Shown here: positions 47,901-60,374 of the stretch, one piece after another
How the letters are laid out: each line of letters opens with the position of its first letter
Numbering within the stretch: the first letter of the stretch is position 1
From: Cryptococcus deneoformans JEC21
Taxonomy: Eukaryota > Basidiomycota > Tremellomycetes > Tremellales > Cryptococcaceae
Direction: 5' to 3'
Assembly (NCBI RefSeq): GCF_000091045.1
Contig: NC_006681.1
Location: forward strand, 833,947 to 897,946
Length of the DNA: 64,000 nt
Notes under the pieces: generated by a model
Databases searched by the model: none
Told to the model about the DNA's origin: nothing
The model's input: only the letters and a program-made list of their open reading frames with translations
Position numbers and translations under genes: made by a program

Positions 47901-49677
47901 AGTGGGTGCGGTGGTTTCTGTAGGCTGCGGTGGTGTAAGTGTTTCTTCAGAGGTTTGAGTGGCTGCACAAGGAATGAGCAAAAGCGAGATACGATGAATA
48001 TGGATCTCACCATTTTCTGGGCGGACCTCCTCCTGTTTATCCACCCCCGAATTGCTCGCCGAGCCCTTGTGTTCCCCTTTTTGCGACGATGCTTCCTTCC
48101 CTTCTGCACTAGATCCCGACCATCCCAAATAATCTCTGAAACCCCTCAAACTCGCCATAGACTGCTGAGGACGCACCGTCTTTTTTTGTTGCGATTGTCC
48201 TTGGGCATGCGTGACGGTGGCTAATGGATCTGTGGACTCTGCAGAAATAGACGTCGGTGCAGAGAGCTCAGCGGTGTGCGAAGGAATGTTGCTGTTACTG
48301 AGGGAACTCATGTCTGGCCTCACTTCACCTTCTGCAAGTGGTGGATTAGGAGATGATTTGTCAGTCTCTTCTTGCTTTCTCGTGTCTTCCTTCGTTTTGA
48401 TTTCATCAGCAATTTGCACCGGCGTACCAAAACCCCCGGGTCCTTCTATCTCGCTAGGCTCTGCCGCATCCTTCACTTCATCACCCTGTTTGAAACCGTG
48501 TTTTACGCTCTCCACAATGGCCTGACCTTGCGAAGGGTGCAGTGAAGTCAGAGCAGACGGCCTGGAGTTCCTTGAGAACGAACTAAACCAGCCTTGCTTT
48601 CCCTCCTTCTCAGATAATGGCAGTGTTTGGGATTGCCCAGTTGAATTTCTCGATGGGTTTTGCTCAGGTGGCAAAGATAAAATTTGACCGGCAGATTTGG
48701 GTGGTTCACTACGCGTCGTTGCTTGTTGTGAGGGCTGGGGTGTTTGTGAGACTGAGGGTGAATCGGAATTGGTCGCAGTAGATGCAGCCGGTTCGGTAGG
48801 AGGTTCGCGTTGTGGCTCATTGATAGATTCTGGAGATTGGCCCTAGACGCATTCTGTCAGAGATGATCCAGACCATTCGAAAAGCGGTGAGACTTACCTC
48901 TACAGTCTCCTCCGCCTTCCCTTTGCCCTTACCTTCCCCCTGTTTCGGAAACGTAGGAGTAGGTGATGTCCATCTCAACCACGAAGTACTCGTCTTATTG
49001 CCTAATCTCTTGCCTTGACTGCTCAAAGGGTCTCCCTCTCGTTTTAGTGACGGTGTAGGCAGTGCAAGACTCCCATTCGAGGCATCAGCCCCTCCTTCAT
49101 TGGATACCCCAGGCTCTGCCACCGTACTCAAAGGCGAAGCTAGCATTGATCTACCTCTTCCTCTCTCATCATCCCCTACGAATGGAACAGATCCCGTGTC
49201 GGTGGCAGTTCCAAGCTCATCAGCCGTTCTCGGACTATCCCGCCCTACTCCATTTCCTCCACTACAATGCCTTGCCGTTCCCGCGGTCGCTAGCGTGTTA
49301 AGCGTATTCGTCGTCGCCGCACTACTCCTACGACTTCGAAGTCCCATCAGCCTTCCGCCCAGATCACCGTCCAATTGTCTCGAAAGCGCCTCTTCGCTCG
49401 CGGAACCTTGCCTTTTGGGTATGGTCCCTGTAACTGAACCGCCCCCATTTTTCCCTCCTTCAGTCTCAACTGTCGGAGTTTGAGGTTGCGTTGTTGGCTC
49501 GGACTGACCCTGCGCAAACACAAATGCGGTGCTAGATGATGGCTTGGCCGATGGGATAAGCAGGGACGGCGGCGGTCGAGGCTGTGGCGTGCGCGATGGG
49601 GTTGATGACTGGCGCGATGGTGCTGATAACTTGCGTGATGGTGTGGAAGTCTTTCTGGATGGTGTTGGCGTGGACAT
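44986..49677 (-). CDS. Large serine hydrolase-fold protein with disordered N-terminal half
   Basis: Eight exons: 49677-48898, 48842-48011, 47962-46621, 46578-46363, 46305-45801, 45737-45539, 45481-45201 and 45147-44986, coding for 1438 residues. Residues 1 to about 850 are Ser/Pro/Thr-rich and disordered, starting with repeats of TPSRK type and holding a Ser-Ala-Pro tandem run. The C-terminal half is an alpha/beta hydrolase: VVVVGVHGW precedes the first helix and FFAAHSQGCIVTTHLI carries the GxSxG nucleophile. Further downstream are ASLNDQVVPIYGS and GHSTPYEE, which could supply the Asp and His. From memory it resembles the uncharacterised fungal YML020W family. The substrate is unknown; lipase-like activity is an inference. 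Two introns (48 and 42 bases) are in frame and free of stops. Confidence 0.75.
47497..47600. repeat. 9-base coding minisatellite (Ser-Ala-Pro repeat)
   Basis: Eleven full units of GATGGAGCC/T plus a partial unit, in frame inside the hydrolase gene, encode a Ser-Ala-Pro run on the minus strand. Nine units are identical, so copy number is likely to vary between strains. Confidence 0.9.
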
Positions 49678-50236
49678 CTAAAACATTGCCTGGGATACTG
49701 GAAGTTATCAAAGGTAGGAATCGAAGGTTATATGAATTTAGATGGAAACTGAGAACACATCGATCGACGGACGGAACGCAAGGTCAACATCATCGTCACC
49801 ATAAAAGTGAGTATAAAAGCCGTGACGTGTAACTTTGACATCCACGAGTGGCAAAACGCGATATTACAAGCATCATGTTGTCCGTCATATACGTACGTAA
49901 CATGAACCGCACAGGATCAATAGCGTAACAATTAAATGGAGAGAGAGCGTATTATTGCAACAATAGAGATAAAGGCTCTATAAGCTTTAAGGCACCTTGG
50001 ATAAGAAATCGTGTGGCCGTAGAGACCGTGACTTCGTGGTGGTTATTACTTCCCACCGCGCACTATGTTTTATTAGATGCAGAGAAAATCAGTCAACGGA
50101 AAGATCTACATAGTCTATATATGTATGCTACTATATTTCAACAAGCCTCTCCTATCCTACATAAGTCCCGCTTCGTATTATTACATCATACTATGTCGCG
50201 CCACTCGTCGCCGCATATGCTACTAGTAGTAGGTGC
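49678..50236. other. Intergenic: hydrolase upstream region
   Basis: AT-rich DNA between the hydrolase start and the CDC14 stop. No gene or notable motif was seen. Confidence 0.4.
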
Positions 50237-52862
50237 TTATCTCCCCTTATGAGTCTCTCCAATCGACCCCCAAAAACTGACCTTCTCCACTCCTTGCACA
50301 AGCTGCTCCACATTCCCCAACCACATGCCTAACATCTCCTTTTTCTCTTCCATTGTCCTTGTTTCCGCCTTCGCCCGCCCTGTTAGTCCTGCTTTAGCAC
50401 CCGTTGCCGTTTCGGCATCCGATTCATTTCGCTCTCTGCCTTGAACATCCCGATAATTCCTCGACAGTACCCGTTTCGTAGCTCCTAAGGGCACTTCCCT
50501 TCCATCCTTCCCTATTTGTGCGCCCGATGAGGCTAAGCTGGAAGACGTAGCTGTCATAGCTGTGAGGCCCGAACTCGAAGCACTGGGTACCATCCCCTTT
50601 GTCAACTTCGCTGGGAAACCCTTCGATCTCGCCCTCACCCCTCGTATCTTCTCCATCTCTTTGTTTTCTTTCATGTTGGACATCGAGGTTATTCCACTCG
50701 AGTTAGGGGTGTGATGGGCATCTGTATGAATGCTGGCAACAACGGAACTGGGTAACCTAGGGACAGGTGGAATCTCAATAGATGGCACTGACGCTGATTC
50801 TGACGGTCCAGTTGGCGGGGGAAGAGATAACCCAGAAGCGTACGATTGAGCTCTCGAATGTCGGGATCTTGATGATGTTGAGGATCTCGGTGTCCTCGAA
50901 ACCAACGCCGAGCCAGAGCTGCCGCCTCTCTGTCTCTGTGCCCGTCCTTCTCCTTCACCTTCTTTTTCAAAGTTGGACGAGTGCGCAATGGGGAAGCTGG
51001 AGCGAGCGAGCGGACTGGGACTAGAGCTCACTCCTCGTCTAAGACTTGCGCTCCGACCCAACCCAGCATCTAGTCTCGCTTTATTGCTATTCCCGCCATA
51101 GCTCAAATCAGCCAAAGAAGGTTGTGTACTCGACCTTGATATCGCTCGGGAAGCTGTGGAAGGTACGACAGTAGATGATCCAGATGACCCAGAGTGTGAA
51201 CGTTTTGAGCTCGCAGTGAGGTCGAACGGATCATCTGATGTACCTCCTTTTGTTTTGAAAGTCGAGGTCGTCATTCCCAGGTTTGACAATCCTATCCCCA
51301 AACCCACTTTTCCGGCACCACCGTCATCTCTGTGTTTCAACATTGCCGGAGTCCGCGCATCAGGTACATGAGAGCTAAGAGGGGCGTCTTCGTCCAACAT
51401 TCTCGACAAACCGGTGGTTGAAGCACTTGGTCTCAATCTCCCGTTGGATTCTTGAGGTGAAGGAGGTATAATGGTCGAGGATATGGCGGGTGAAGCGGGA
51501 GAAGCAGGTACTGTAGGTAAACCAGGAGTAGAGCTTGATGTGTTAGCGCTTGCGTCAGAAAGATGGCGTGTAGCAGGGGTAAGGTAGCCGAGGTTCGGCC
51601 GAGGTCTTTTAACAGGCGTTTGGGGAATGAAAGGGACATCTATATCTCCCAGCTTCTCTTCGCTGGTGGTGACGGCGATGGGTGGCTTGGTCCTTGGCAA
51701 TGTGGGCGGAGAAGTAGGGTATAGCTCGCTTGATGTCGTGGACGAAACAGAAGAATTGGAGATGTTGCGTTTGTTGACGTCGCTATTTTGTTGCTCCGGA
51801 AGGAGATAAAAGTATAAAAACTCGATGCACTTCATTCTAATAGGGTGGTGTCAGTCTTTAGGAAGATGGATCAGAAAAGACGGAAGACATACCGCACATC
51901 CTTTCCCACATTAGAACCTTTCAATACTCTCACCACCGCTTCCAGTCCGCTTAGCTTCTCAAATTTCCTCGCATTTTCCGGAGAGTCAACAAGAACGCAA
52001 AACAGTAGCTCAAGGATGTTATATGATATTGGCTTGTCGCTCTCATGTGGCGGTGGTTGTGATCGAAGGAGAAGTAATAAATCAATAAACACCTGCAAAC
52101 AGTCACTTCGTACATCAGCGAGAAAAGGAAAGTGGTTCTCACCTCCATAACCCACCCCTCTCCAACAAGTCCCTTACATCCTCTACTTAACAAACACAGA
52201 CCTTGCAATATTCCCACTACAAGTTTCAGCTCCGGTATTAGGCTCAAAGCCAGTTCATCACCGGCCGGAAGAGAAGCGTGGGAAGAACGATGCGAGAGCG
52301 TAGATGTGTGTCGAGTCAGAAGGTTCACAAGCGTATTGTACGCTTGAAAATCTGTCAGCAATCCTCCAATTAGGAGCTACGGTATCTTACGATTGAAAGA
52401 TAGGAACTCTTCAAGGACGTCAAATTGTTGACCAGCACAAGCTTCAACCACAACCTTTTCGACTCCTTTTAGCGCTGCCATCCTTCTTCTACCTGAGCTC
52501 CTTAGGGATTTCAACTATATACTCATGAGGATAATTCCATTGGTAGGATGAGATAAAAAAATACTTACATCACTCAACAGCTCTTTGACATCTCCTTCAC
52601 CGCGTCCCTTTTTCAACCCATCTCCCGGATACTTATCCTTCTGTCGGTCATCAACCGTCCCTTGTAACCCATTGAGAATATTAATGCTTGCATTGCTTGA
52701 CTGTTCGTTGACTCTTGGGAGGACACTTTGCCTTCTTTTGGAACGGTCCAGTTGTTGACGCGGTGTATTTTGTTCGAGAGACAATGGCGAGGCCGAAACA
52801 GGTGAGCCGGCGAGAAGGGATAGAGTGGATGTGGAGTGGGATTTCTTGTGGGAGGCACGCAT
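50237..52862 (-). CDS. CDC14: Cdc14-type component of the septation initiation network
   Basis: Five exons: 52862-52569, 52514-52391, 52342-52143, 52092-51893 and 51836-50237, coding for 805 residues. This is the S. pombe SIN protein Cdc14, partner of the Sid1 kinase at the spindle pole, and not the Cdc14 phosphatase. The helical domain lies at residues about 100-290: KVVVEACAGQQFDVLEEFL, LIPELKLVVGILQGLCLLSR, NILELLFCVLVDSPENARKF and MKCIEFLYFYLLPE. A 500-residue Ser/Thr/Pro-rich tail follows, ending in a short helical piece (MLGMWLGNVEQLVQGVEKVS). The start is the first ATG. The S. pombe protein is about 240 residues, so the tail is a large extension. The exon 3 acceptor could lie nine bases upstream. 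Confidence 0.8.
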
Positions 52863-53529
52863 TCTCCGAATGGCAGATACGAAGTAGAAGGTCTGGAGTA
52901 TTGAAAACAATGAAGGAGTGGAGTTAATAATAGTCGATTGGATGTTTGGTTGAACGAAACAACAACAGCCGCGAGAGATGTTTTACGTAAAGGCCACCTC
53001 CAGATCACGTGACCATAGTGTCCTCTTTCGTTATAACGCTGCAAATAAGGAATAGACAAATGTTTCCGCTAAGGTTTCCGCACTACTGTGAGGTGGATGG
53101 GGACAGGGTATAATTCTTCATCCTTCTAGTTAAGATGATAAGCTGTTTGTAGGACAACCTATATCAACTGGATAGGCAAGAAGAGAGACCCCGCGTTGCA
53201 AAAATAACCTACTTAATTACGCACGTACCGAGGAGTGGAAAGCGGATGTTCATCAGGTGGAAAGCCGGCTAGAGTAAGTCACCTCCACCCCATGACGTAT
53301 GTCGTGGTTCCATTTGCGAGCTGGTTCCTCTTATCGGGTCCTCCATCCAAGCAACATCCAAGTCTTGCATTCGTGTCTCCAAAAGCCATCGTATCCGGTT
53401 TGAAAGTGCATCTTGACTGTGTCAGTTTATGAGCCTTTTTTTAATCCCAAGAACTGTACTGCTATCAATCGGCTACCTAACACTCCTTACAAATCACAAG
53501 ATAACCTAAAACAAGCACCATTAACGACA
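52863..53529. other. Divergent promoter region, CDC14 / NmrA-like gene
   Basis: No gene is supported; it should contain both promoters. Confidence 0.4.
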
Positions 53530-55015
53530 ATGGATAAATTAGACGCTCTTTTAGGTCCATTCAACCCCAACAAGATGGCCGCCAAATCGGCTTCGGACCC
53601 ACTCAAAGTGCTAGTACTCGACGCTACCGGCGATGAAGGCTTCAGTGTCTGCAAATCTATGCTCAAGGATGGAGGGTTCAATATTTGGGGTTTGGTACCT
53701 AATGCGGATACGCCTGTTGCAAGAGGTGAGTCGTGTAGAAAAGGGTGATCGTTTTGACGTGAAGCTGATGGGACATTGTGCAATGATTCTAGAACTGAAT
53801 AGATTGCAAGTGCAGATTGTGGAGGGAGAGCTTGATAGGCCTGATACATTCCAGAGCCAATTGGCTGGAATGGATGGAATCTTCATTCCTTCCGACAGTA
53901 AGTTTTTTTCGTTCGTCATCCTGTATACAAGGTCAGAATCGCTCATGTGCTAGTAGTTTTCTCAACCCCTGAGAGCGTAACCTGTGGTAAATCCCTTATC
54001 GATATGTGCAAGGTGGCAGGCGTTGGACACATCGTCTTTACTGCTCTCGATCTGGTACCCAACGGTGAAGGGAGTGATCATCCCGGAGGACAAAGTATGT
54101 CACTTTTTGAACCTGATACAAAACATTATCAGGCATATTCTGAAATCCTCATAATAGTATTATCCTACATCAAGCAAACATACACAGGTCATGCTGAGCA
54201 CGAAGACCGTCCGCACGGCGCACATCATCATCTCCACTGGACGATCCTCTACCCCGGCTGGAAATTCTCCAAGCTGATCACTCTTGACTTATTTAGCAAA
54301 GTACCTATTTCCAAGCTCCCTACTGGGTCTAGGGAGCCTGATGCAGCGAAAGAGCTGGAGAAGAACGTGTCCCGAAAGGAAGGAGAACCGGCGGCAAGGC
54401 TTACTGATGATGATGGAGAGGAGTGGTTATTGCGAGTGCCATTGCCGGATGAAACCAAGATCCCGGGGTATGCTGTGGAACAACTGGGATTATGGGTCAA
54501 AGCTGCATTTTTGAACCACAAAAAATTCAGGGGTGAGCCAATAAGGCATACTTTACTTAAGCAGCATTCTAACTACCTCATCTTCGACAGAAAGCATCAT
54601 CCAAGTCTGCTCCACCATGGTTACACCTCTCGAGATGGCAGATGTTCTTTCCAAAATGGCGGGAAGGCCAGTGCGGACGTTGGGATTGACACTCGAGGAA
54701 TTCTTCTCTGGAGATTTTAAGACAGATATGGGAGAAACGAAGTGGGAGAGGTATAGAGCTGCTGCAGAGGGGTACGTAATTTTGATTTCCAGTATTTGCA
54801 CTCAGCTCCTCACTGATATCTTCCTTTCTAATTATCTTTCTACATATAGCCATTTTGAAAGAGATCCTGAAGCCAGTCGAAAGATCGTTCCTGAACAATG
54901 GAATTTTGGCCAATGGGCCCGACAAAGCAAAGAGCTCGCAGTCTTGTTCGAAGAAGACAGGGATCGGCGGGAGGAAAAGGAACAGCATGGGAGACAGAAT
55001 GATAAAGAAAAGTGA
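53530..55015 (+). CDS. NmrA-like NAD(P)-binding protein
   Basis: Six exons: 53530-53725, 53793-53897, 53957-54094, 54188-54532, 54591-54771 and 54850-55015, coding for 376 residues. NmrA-type proteins are atypical short-chain dehydrogenases that often sense NAD(P) redox state instead of catalysing. The nucleotide motif is VLVLDATGDEG near residue 30, where the usual second Gly is replaced. VPNADTPVA, LAGMDGIFIPSD, VGHIVFTALDLVPNGEG and HWTILYPGWKF follow the family pattern. A substitution in the GxxGxxG loop and an acidic insert (about 190-215) suggest altered cofactor use. The C-terminus is highly charged. Role and partners cannot be read from the sequence. Confidence 0.75.
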
Positions 55016-55544
55016 AGCAAAAATGCAATAATTTGACCACAAGAAGCATTAGAAGCATTAGGTACATAGTAGACATATGGGATGTGTCTGTATAACTGTA
55101 GCTTTATCAGGTTCATGGTAGATACCGCTACTGAGCTCTCATTCAGACCTACATAACTCGATGAACCACTTTGACCATGTAGCATTGATGTCGTTAAGAT
55201 AGAAGAAGATAGAAGACGCCTCGGCTTTACAACGCTCGTTCGGTTCAACCTCCTCGCACGCCGTCAGATCTTCGCTACTCTACTCCACCCTCGTACATGT
55301 TCAGCGGCACTGTGGCATGTATCCAATACTAAGTATTAACTCTGCATTTGGCTGCAATATTCAAGTGCCCATGCATCCTAGTTTACAGCCGGTGCCTATG
55401 TCTATAGTTATTTACAGTTGTTTACGCTAATTTTATTGCCTATCAACCCATTTCGCTGTCTTATACAATAAAGGACATCTCAAAAGTCATGAATACTCGT
55501 TGATTCTGACATCGTAACTATTTCTCTCAACTTCGCCCATCTTT
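55016..55544. other. Convergent intergenic region
   Basis: This lies between the NmrA-like stop and the PEX12 stop. Presumed 3' UTRs only. Confidence 0.4.
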
Positions 55545-57043
55545 TCAGACTAAGATCCTTCTTAATCCGCCAGGAGGCACGTATATGCCCGTGATGGGAC
55601 ATCTTCCTTTCCTCTCCGTCTTCTTCTCTCTGTCATCCGTACTTTTTCCTGTCTCATAACTGCTTCCTTCCTTTTCACGCTCACTCACCTCTTCTTCCTC
55701 TCGAGGCTTATCTTCGCTCTGCTCGTCATGACACTCTTTCTCGCCCTCCACAGCGTTCCACCCACATTTCCAACAAATTACCCAACCACTCGGTAAGATC
55801 GCGGGGTTTGCCCATGCTTTATTGCACAACGGGCATATACCGAATTTCGCTGGAGGAATGTGTATTTCGGTACGTTCCCCGTTGCGTTTGTGCTCTTCGT
55901 CTTCATTGTCGGCATGGCTGCTACTTTGCTTGCGGGAAAATGGGAAAATGGAGACTGAAGAGAGAATGTTCACCGCTCGAGGGGGTAGAATGCCTTTATG
56001 TACCTCTGCCACTGATATCCCTCTTCCACCCTGTAGGCCGGATCCAGAACGAGACAGTGGTGAGAGGGCTCTAGGAGAAGAGGGAGAATACCACCATTGA
56101 GAAAGTTTGAGGGCGAGGAGCAGAGGCGGAAGAAGTGGTGGGAGAGAGAAAGATGAGAGGGCCGATCTGGAAGAGAAAGTGGTGGTATCCAAGGGAGAAG
56201 GAGGAGATGGGAAGCGAGCGCGTGAAATATGGAGGTTGAGGAGAAGGTACCATGGGCGCCAATAAGTTGTTTTGGAGAACAAATAAGCTATGTCATACCC
56301 CAGAAATGAAATGTCGAGGAGGAGGTTGAAATATGGGTAAAGGAGCTTGAATATGTGTTGGGACTGGATAAGTGCCGTTAGAATGTGCACAAAGGGTGTA
56401 GCAGATGGGCAGAGTGTAGTGATGCGTGGTTTAAAGATGAAGATCGATTTTTGCGAAAGACACATACCTTGCTTAGCGACTGAATCCTCACTTCACCATC
56501 TTCATCGCGCTGAATCTCATCATTCCCAATCCCCGAAAGCCGTTCAAAATAATCCTGCGCTCTCGCTCTGACGTAAGGCAGTCCCACAATGAAGACGAGA
56601 ATTCCCCACCGCTGCTTACGGGTCAGGTTAGTTGTCGTGGGCGAGATGTTGAGCTGGCTTTGGGAAAGACTGCCAAGACGAGACAAAGAGAATGCACGAG
56701 AAGGGACTAGACGGAGTCCGTAAAAGTGTTCGGATAGCGATGCGTCTATTCGTTTCAAACATGCTTTCAGCTGCTGGTAGTTTGCCGGAAGGCAGTATTA
56801 GGATGACTCACTATGATGCTCGAGGTGATGTTTTTCGAGAATCAAAAGCAGAAGAGCAAAAGCCTCTTCGTGATGATTTAGTAGTCTTAAAAAATATCTA
56901 GGGTACCGTTGAGCCAGATACGAGAGGATGTATCGGAAGACGGGATGGAAGAGATCTCGCAACTGTTCTTGGGCAAGCAGGTCAAAGAGGGATGGAGCAT
57001 TGACGTCTGGTACCGGTCGCTCTGGAAATACAGGCTGGGCCAT
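55545..57043 (-). CDS. PEX12: Peroxisome biogenesis factor 12 (RING peroxin)
   Basis: Three exons: 57043-56812, 56763-56468 and 56363-55545, coding for 448 residues. PEX12 forms the peroxisomal ubiquitin ligase with PEX2 and PEX10, which ubiquitinates the PEX5 receptor so it can be recycled. Family marks are SLFDLLAQEQLRDLFHPVFR at the start, ASLSEHFYGLRLV, YPYFNLLLDISFLGYDIAY and a degenerate C-terminal RING (GICPLCNKAWANPAILPSGW, VICWKCGWN, RCPITGIYVPPGGLRRIL). About 55 charged residues separate the WKCGWN and RCPITG halves, much more than in human PEX12. The first intron (48 bases) ends at an AAAG acceptor. This choice is needed to skip a TAA and keep the frame. It shares a 199-base promoter with BRN1. 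Confidence 0.88.
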
Positions 57044-57242
57044 TGTTTATCAACGAGATTTTGTAACAATCGAAGAGAAGATGTCATCCGTTGTCCGGTT
57101 ACTCGCTTAGTATACTGACTGTATGAATGTGCCTTTACGTAATTTTATCTGATCAAAACAAACACAACATATCCTCGCGAGTGTATTTATCGTGTACGTA
57201 CACTCTTTCCTTCACCCGAAATTGCAGCACCAACAGTATACA
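57044..57242. promoter_or_regulatory. Compact bidirectional promoter, PEX12 / BRN1
   Basis: Only 199 bases separate the two divergent start codons, so both promoters must overlap. No TATA box was clear. Confidence 0.6.
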
Positions 57243-60200
57243 ATGGCTGTACTCCACAGTAAGCGCCCTCGTATGCCAGCCAACTCTCAAGGCATCCATC
57301 AACAAACATGCATCAACGACGACGCAGCAGAAAAGGCAAAGCGGCGCAAATCGGCGCATTTCCATACTGTCCCAGACCATACCAGTATCAGCAACGAGAA
57401 CGAGAACCCAAAGAACCAAGCCGGGAAGAGGGTAATATCTGGGCTTGCTATCCAGCAACAAGGATTGATCCAAAAGCGCGGGAAGAGGTTGTCTGCGGTG
57501 GAACCCAATATGCCGGAAGTTCGAATCGAGGTCAAGGAGAACAAGTACGAGGAATGGATGAAGCTTGCAACTGATAATGTGTATTAGATCCATATCATGT
57601 ATCCTGCAAGAACTGACTTTAATTTTTTACTAGAAAATAACTGCCAACAATACGTGGAGTTTTGCCCTTATCGACTACTTTGCCGATCTCACCCTTCTCC
57701 GAAATGGCCCTGATGATCAGAGTATTAACTTTCAGAAAGCGAGTTGCACATTGGATGGGTGTGTGAAGATATGGACATCCAGAGTGGATAGTGTGGCCAC
57801 AGAAACGGGGAAGTTGTTGAGCGGTTTGGCGGGAGGCAGTGGTAAGCTTGACTTTCCTATATCTTCTAAAGCGAGATGAGTCTGATGATGACCGGCAGCT
57901 GAGACAGGGGAGGATGATGGTTCAGAAGGCGAGGAGGATGAGGCCGGAGAGCCAAAAACAACTAGAAAGGTAAATTTCTTCAATCCTGCTGCAGAAAACC
58001 CAACAATAACGCATTCCAGACCGTCCGTTCTGAAGCTACTCTTGCAAAGTCGTTCGCCCAGCTTCAAATTAAAAAGTTCGATCTCGAATTCACCGTCGAT
58101 CCGCTCTTCAAAAAGACTTCCGCGGATTTTGACGAAGGTGGTGCGATGGGCTTGCTGATGAACCATTTAAGTGTGGATAACAAATTGAGGGAAGTGTTTG
58201 ATGCCGGTGATGCGGTGGCAGATGAACAGGATCTGGATGAGGAAAAAGAAGAGGGGGGTGGAGGGATGATTGATGAGGTTGTGCAGCTGGAAAAATTACG
58301 AAGTGAGCCGCCTCTCTTTTTTCTATATGCTCCTTCAGCTTCTATCAAACGAGAGCTGACGAGGGTTACTGAAGATTACATTCCTATCACCAAATTCCTC
58401 GCCGACTACTCTATCAACCCCTCTCTCGCCTCGTTCCACTTTAGTTCTGACTCTTCAACCGGAAACGACAATGACCCCGCCATCATTCTTGGGCTCAAAG
58501 ACTCTTTCCCCGTTGACGAATATGATCATTATGATATCCCAATGGCGACAGCGGATGACTACAACCCGATGGACCCGGCATCCAACCGAAGGAGTGGGGA
58601 GGGGTATGATTTCTTTGGAAGTGAGGATTATGATGCTGTACCAGCCTATGGGGATGGCGGTTTCGATGAAGATGGTGCGAGTATGATGGGTGATCCTGAG
58701 GACGGCCTCTCCGCTCCTTTTCACAACCCTGCGAACAGTAACGGAGGCTCCCTTGCGCTCCTTGGTCCAGGGTCTTCTCATTTGGGCCCCTTTGATCCCC
58801 ACCGCCAAGGTCAAGGCCACGAAATTGTGCTCACTTTGGGAGAAGGGGGTGATATCGGGTCAGGAGGGATGTTTGAATACTTTGATAAAGGATTCGGGAA
58901 GAGTTGGGCTGGCGCAGAACATTGGAGATTAAGGAAGGTCTCTAGAAAGGGTGAGTATTGTACTTCATTCTAATCTTCTTCACTTTTCCATTATCTTCAC
59001 CCACCACTTCCCGTCGAGTTTCGACTTTCGACTTTAAGCGTTGAGGGTTGAGCTAATATCCACGACAGATATGGCTACTGCCGGGACAATTACCACTACA
59101 AACTCAAAAACCAAGGTTGACAAGACCCCCTTCGCAATCGATTTCCACACTCCTATGGTTACTTCCCTTACCTCCTCTACTCAAGCGCTCTTCACCCCCG
59201 CGTCTAATAAATCGTCTATCACCCTCCCGTCGACTTTTGCCCCCATTAGAACAAAGAACGGCAAGGCAGTGTCGGGCCAGCGTCAGCTTAGGGAAGAGCG
59301 CCTTTTACCGGACGACATGCATTTTAGCAGTCACCAGCTTTTGAGGCTGTTTTTGAAGCCCCAATTCTCCTTGAAGATGCGGCCAGGTGGTAGAAACATG
59401 GGAGGAATGGGGGGGATGATAGGTGCAGATGGGGAGATTGATGAGAATTTCTGGGCGGCCGCTGCAAAAGAGAGAGAGGGAGGTGAATGTGCTGGGGATG
59501 GTACGTATATTTTGTCTGCCCATGGAAGGTATAATTGTCGCTAACGCTAGCATCTATCGTCGACTTCCATTCGACAGAATTTGGTTCTGCTCCTGCACCA
59601 TTTGAATCCCAGTTCTTCCAAGACGACGATGATTACGGTGACATGGATAATGACGTCGACTTTGGGCCTATCCAACCTAATGTTCCTGTCCTCTGCGGCC
59701 CCGGTGAAGAGGAAGACGATCTCTGGGCAGGCACGCAAATGGAATTGAAAAAGGCTCGTCCGGAGAACGTCAATTTTACGAAGAAGGCGAAAAGAGTGGA
59801 TGTGAAGAGGTTGAAGGATGACATCTGGACGGGTTTGAAAGATCTTGTACCTTATTCCGATAAAGCTGGTGATACAGATACCGACGATGAGGATTCCACC
59901 CCTTCCACACCTCCTGAACCTTCCGATTCCGAACCGGTCAAGACATTCTCCTCCATTATCCAATCTCTTCGCTCAACTTACCCACCTCAGAAAATGTCTG
60001 AAATCTCGACATCATTTTGTTTCATTTGTCTGTTACATCTGGCGAATGAGGAAGGGTTGCGAATCGAGAGTGCGAGAGGGGACGGAAAGGAAGGGGAAGA
60101 TGTGGGCTGCGTGGGAATAGCGCCAGTGGGAGAAGACGGGGAGGTTGTTTTGGGCGAGGGATTAAATGCTTTGCTGGGGATGTTGGGCGCTGGTAGAGGT

Positions 60201-60374
60201 GGGTCGGAAGGAATGGAAAGCACAAGTGAGGGAGTAAAGAAGGATAGGGTGATTGGCGAGTTGGAGGCATTGAAGGTGTACAAGGTGCGCCTTTTCTTCT
60301 TTTGATAAGTTCATATTAGTGTTTAGCGTTAATGTCTTGGCCATTAGGATCACGCGGCTGGTCGAGCTGCGTAA
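57243..60374 (+). CDS. BRN1: Condensin complex subunit 2 (kleisin, Brn1/Barren)
   Basis: Seven exons: 57243-57578, 57634-57841, 57899-57969, 58020-58950, 59069-59500, 59551-60284 and 60348-60374, coding for 912 residues. The kleisin bridges the Smc2 and Smc4 heads of condensin and holds the HEAT subunits Ycg1 and Ycs4 for mitotic chromosome compaction. Visible blocks are NNTWSFALIDYFADLTLLRN (Smc2-binding N-terminus), SFQKASCTLDGCVKIWTSRV with Asn for the first Ser (SINFQKASC), TLAKSFAQLQIKKFDLEFTV, VDPLFKKTSADFDEGGA, EHWRLRKV, LPDDMHFSSHQLLRLFLKP and, near the end, MSEISTSFCFICLLHLANEE (Smc4-binding winged helix). Acidic linkers lie between them. The first ATG is used. The last exon adds nine codons only. 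Confidence 0.93.

Noticed and set aside
52515..52910. Longer N-terminus of CDC14 starting MFSILQTFYF
   Set aside because: That start codon is TTG; the first ATG in frame is at 52862.
56764..56811. Stop-codon readthrough in PEX12
   Set aside because: A 48-base intron of normal size with a GTGAGT donor removes the TAA and keeps the frame, so readthrough is not needed.
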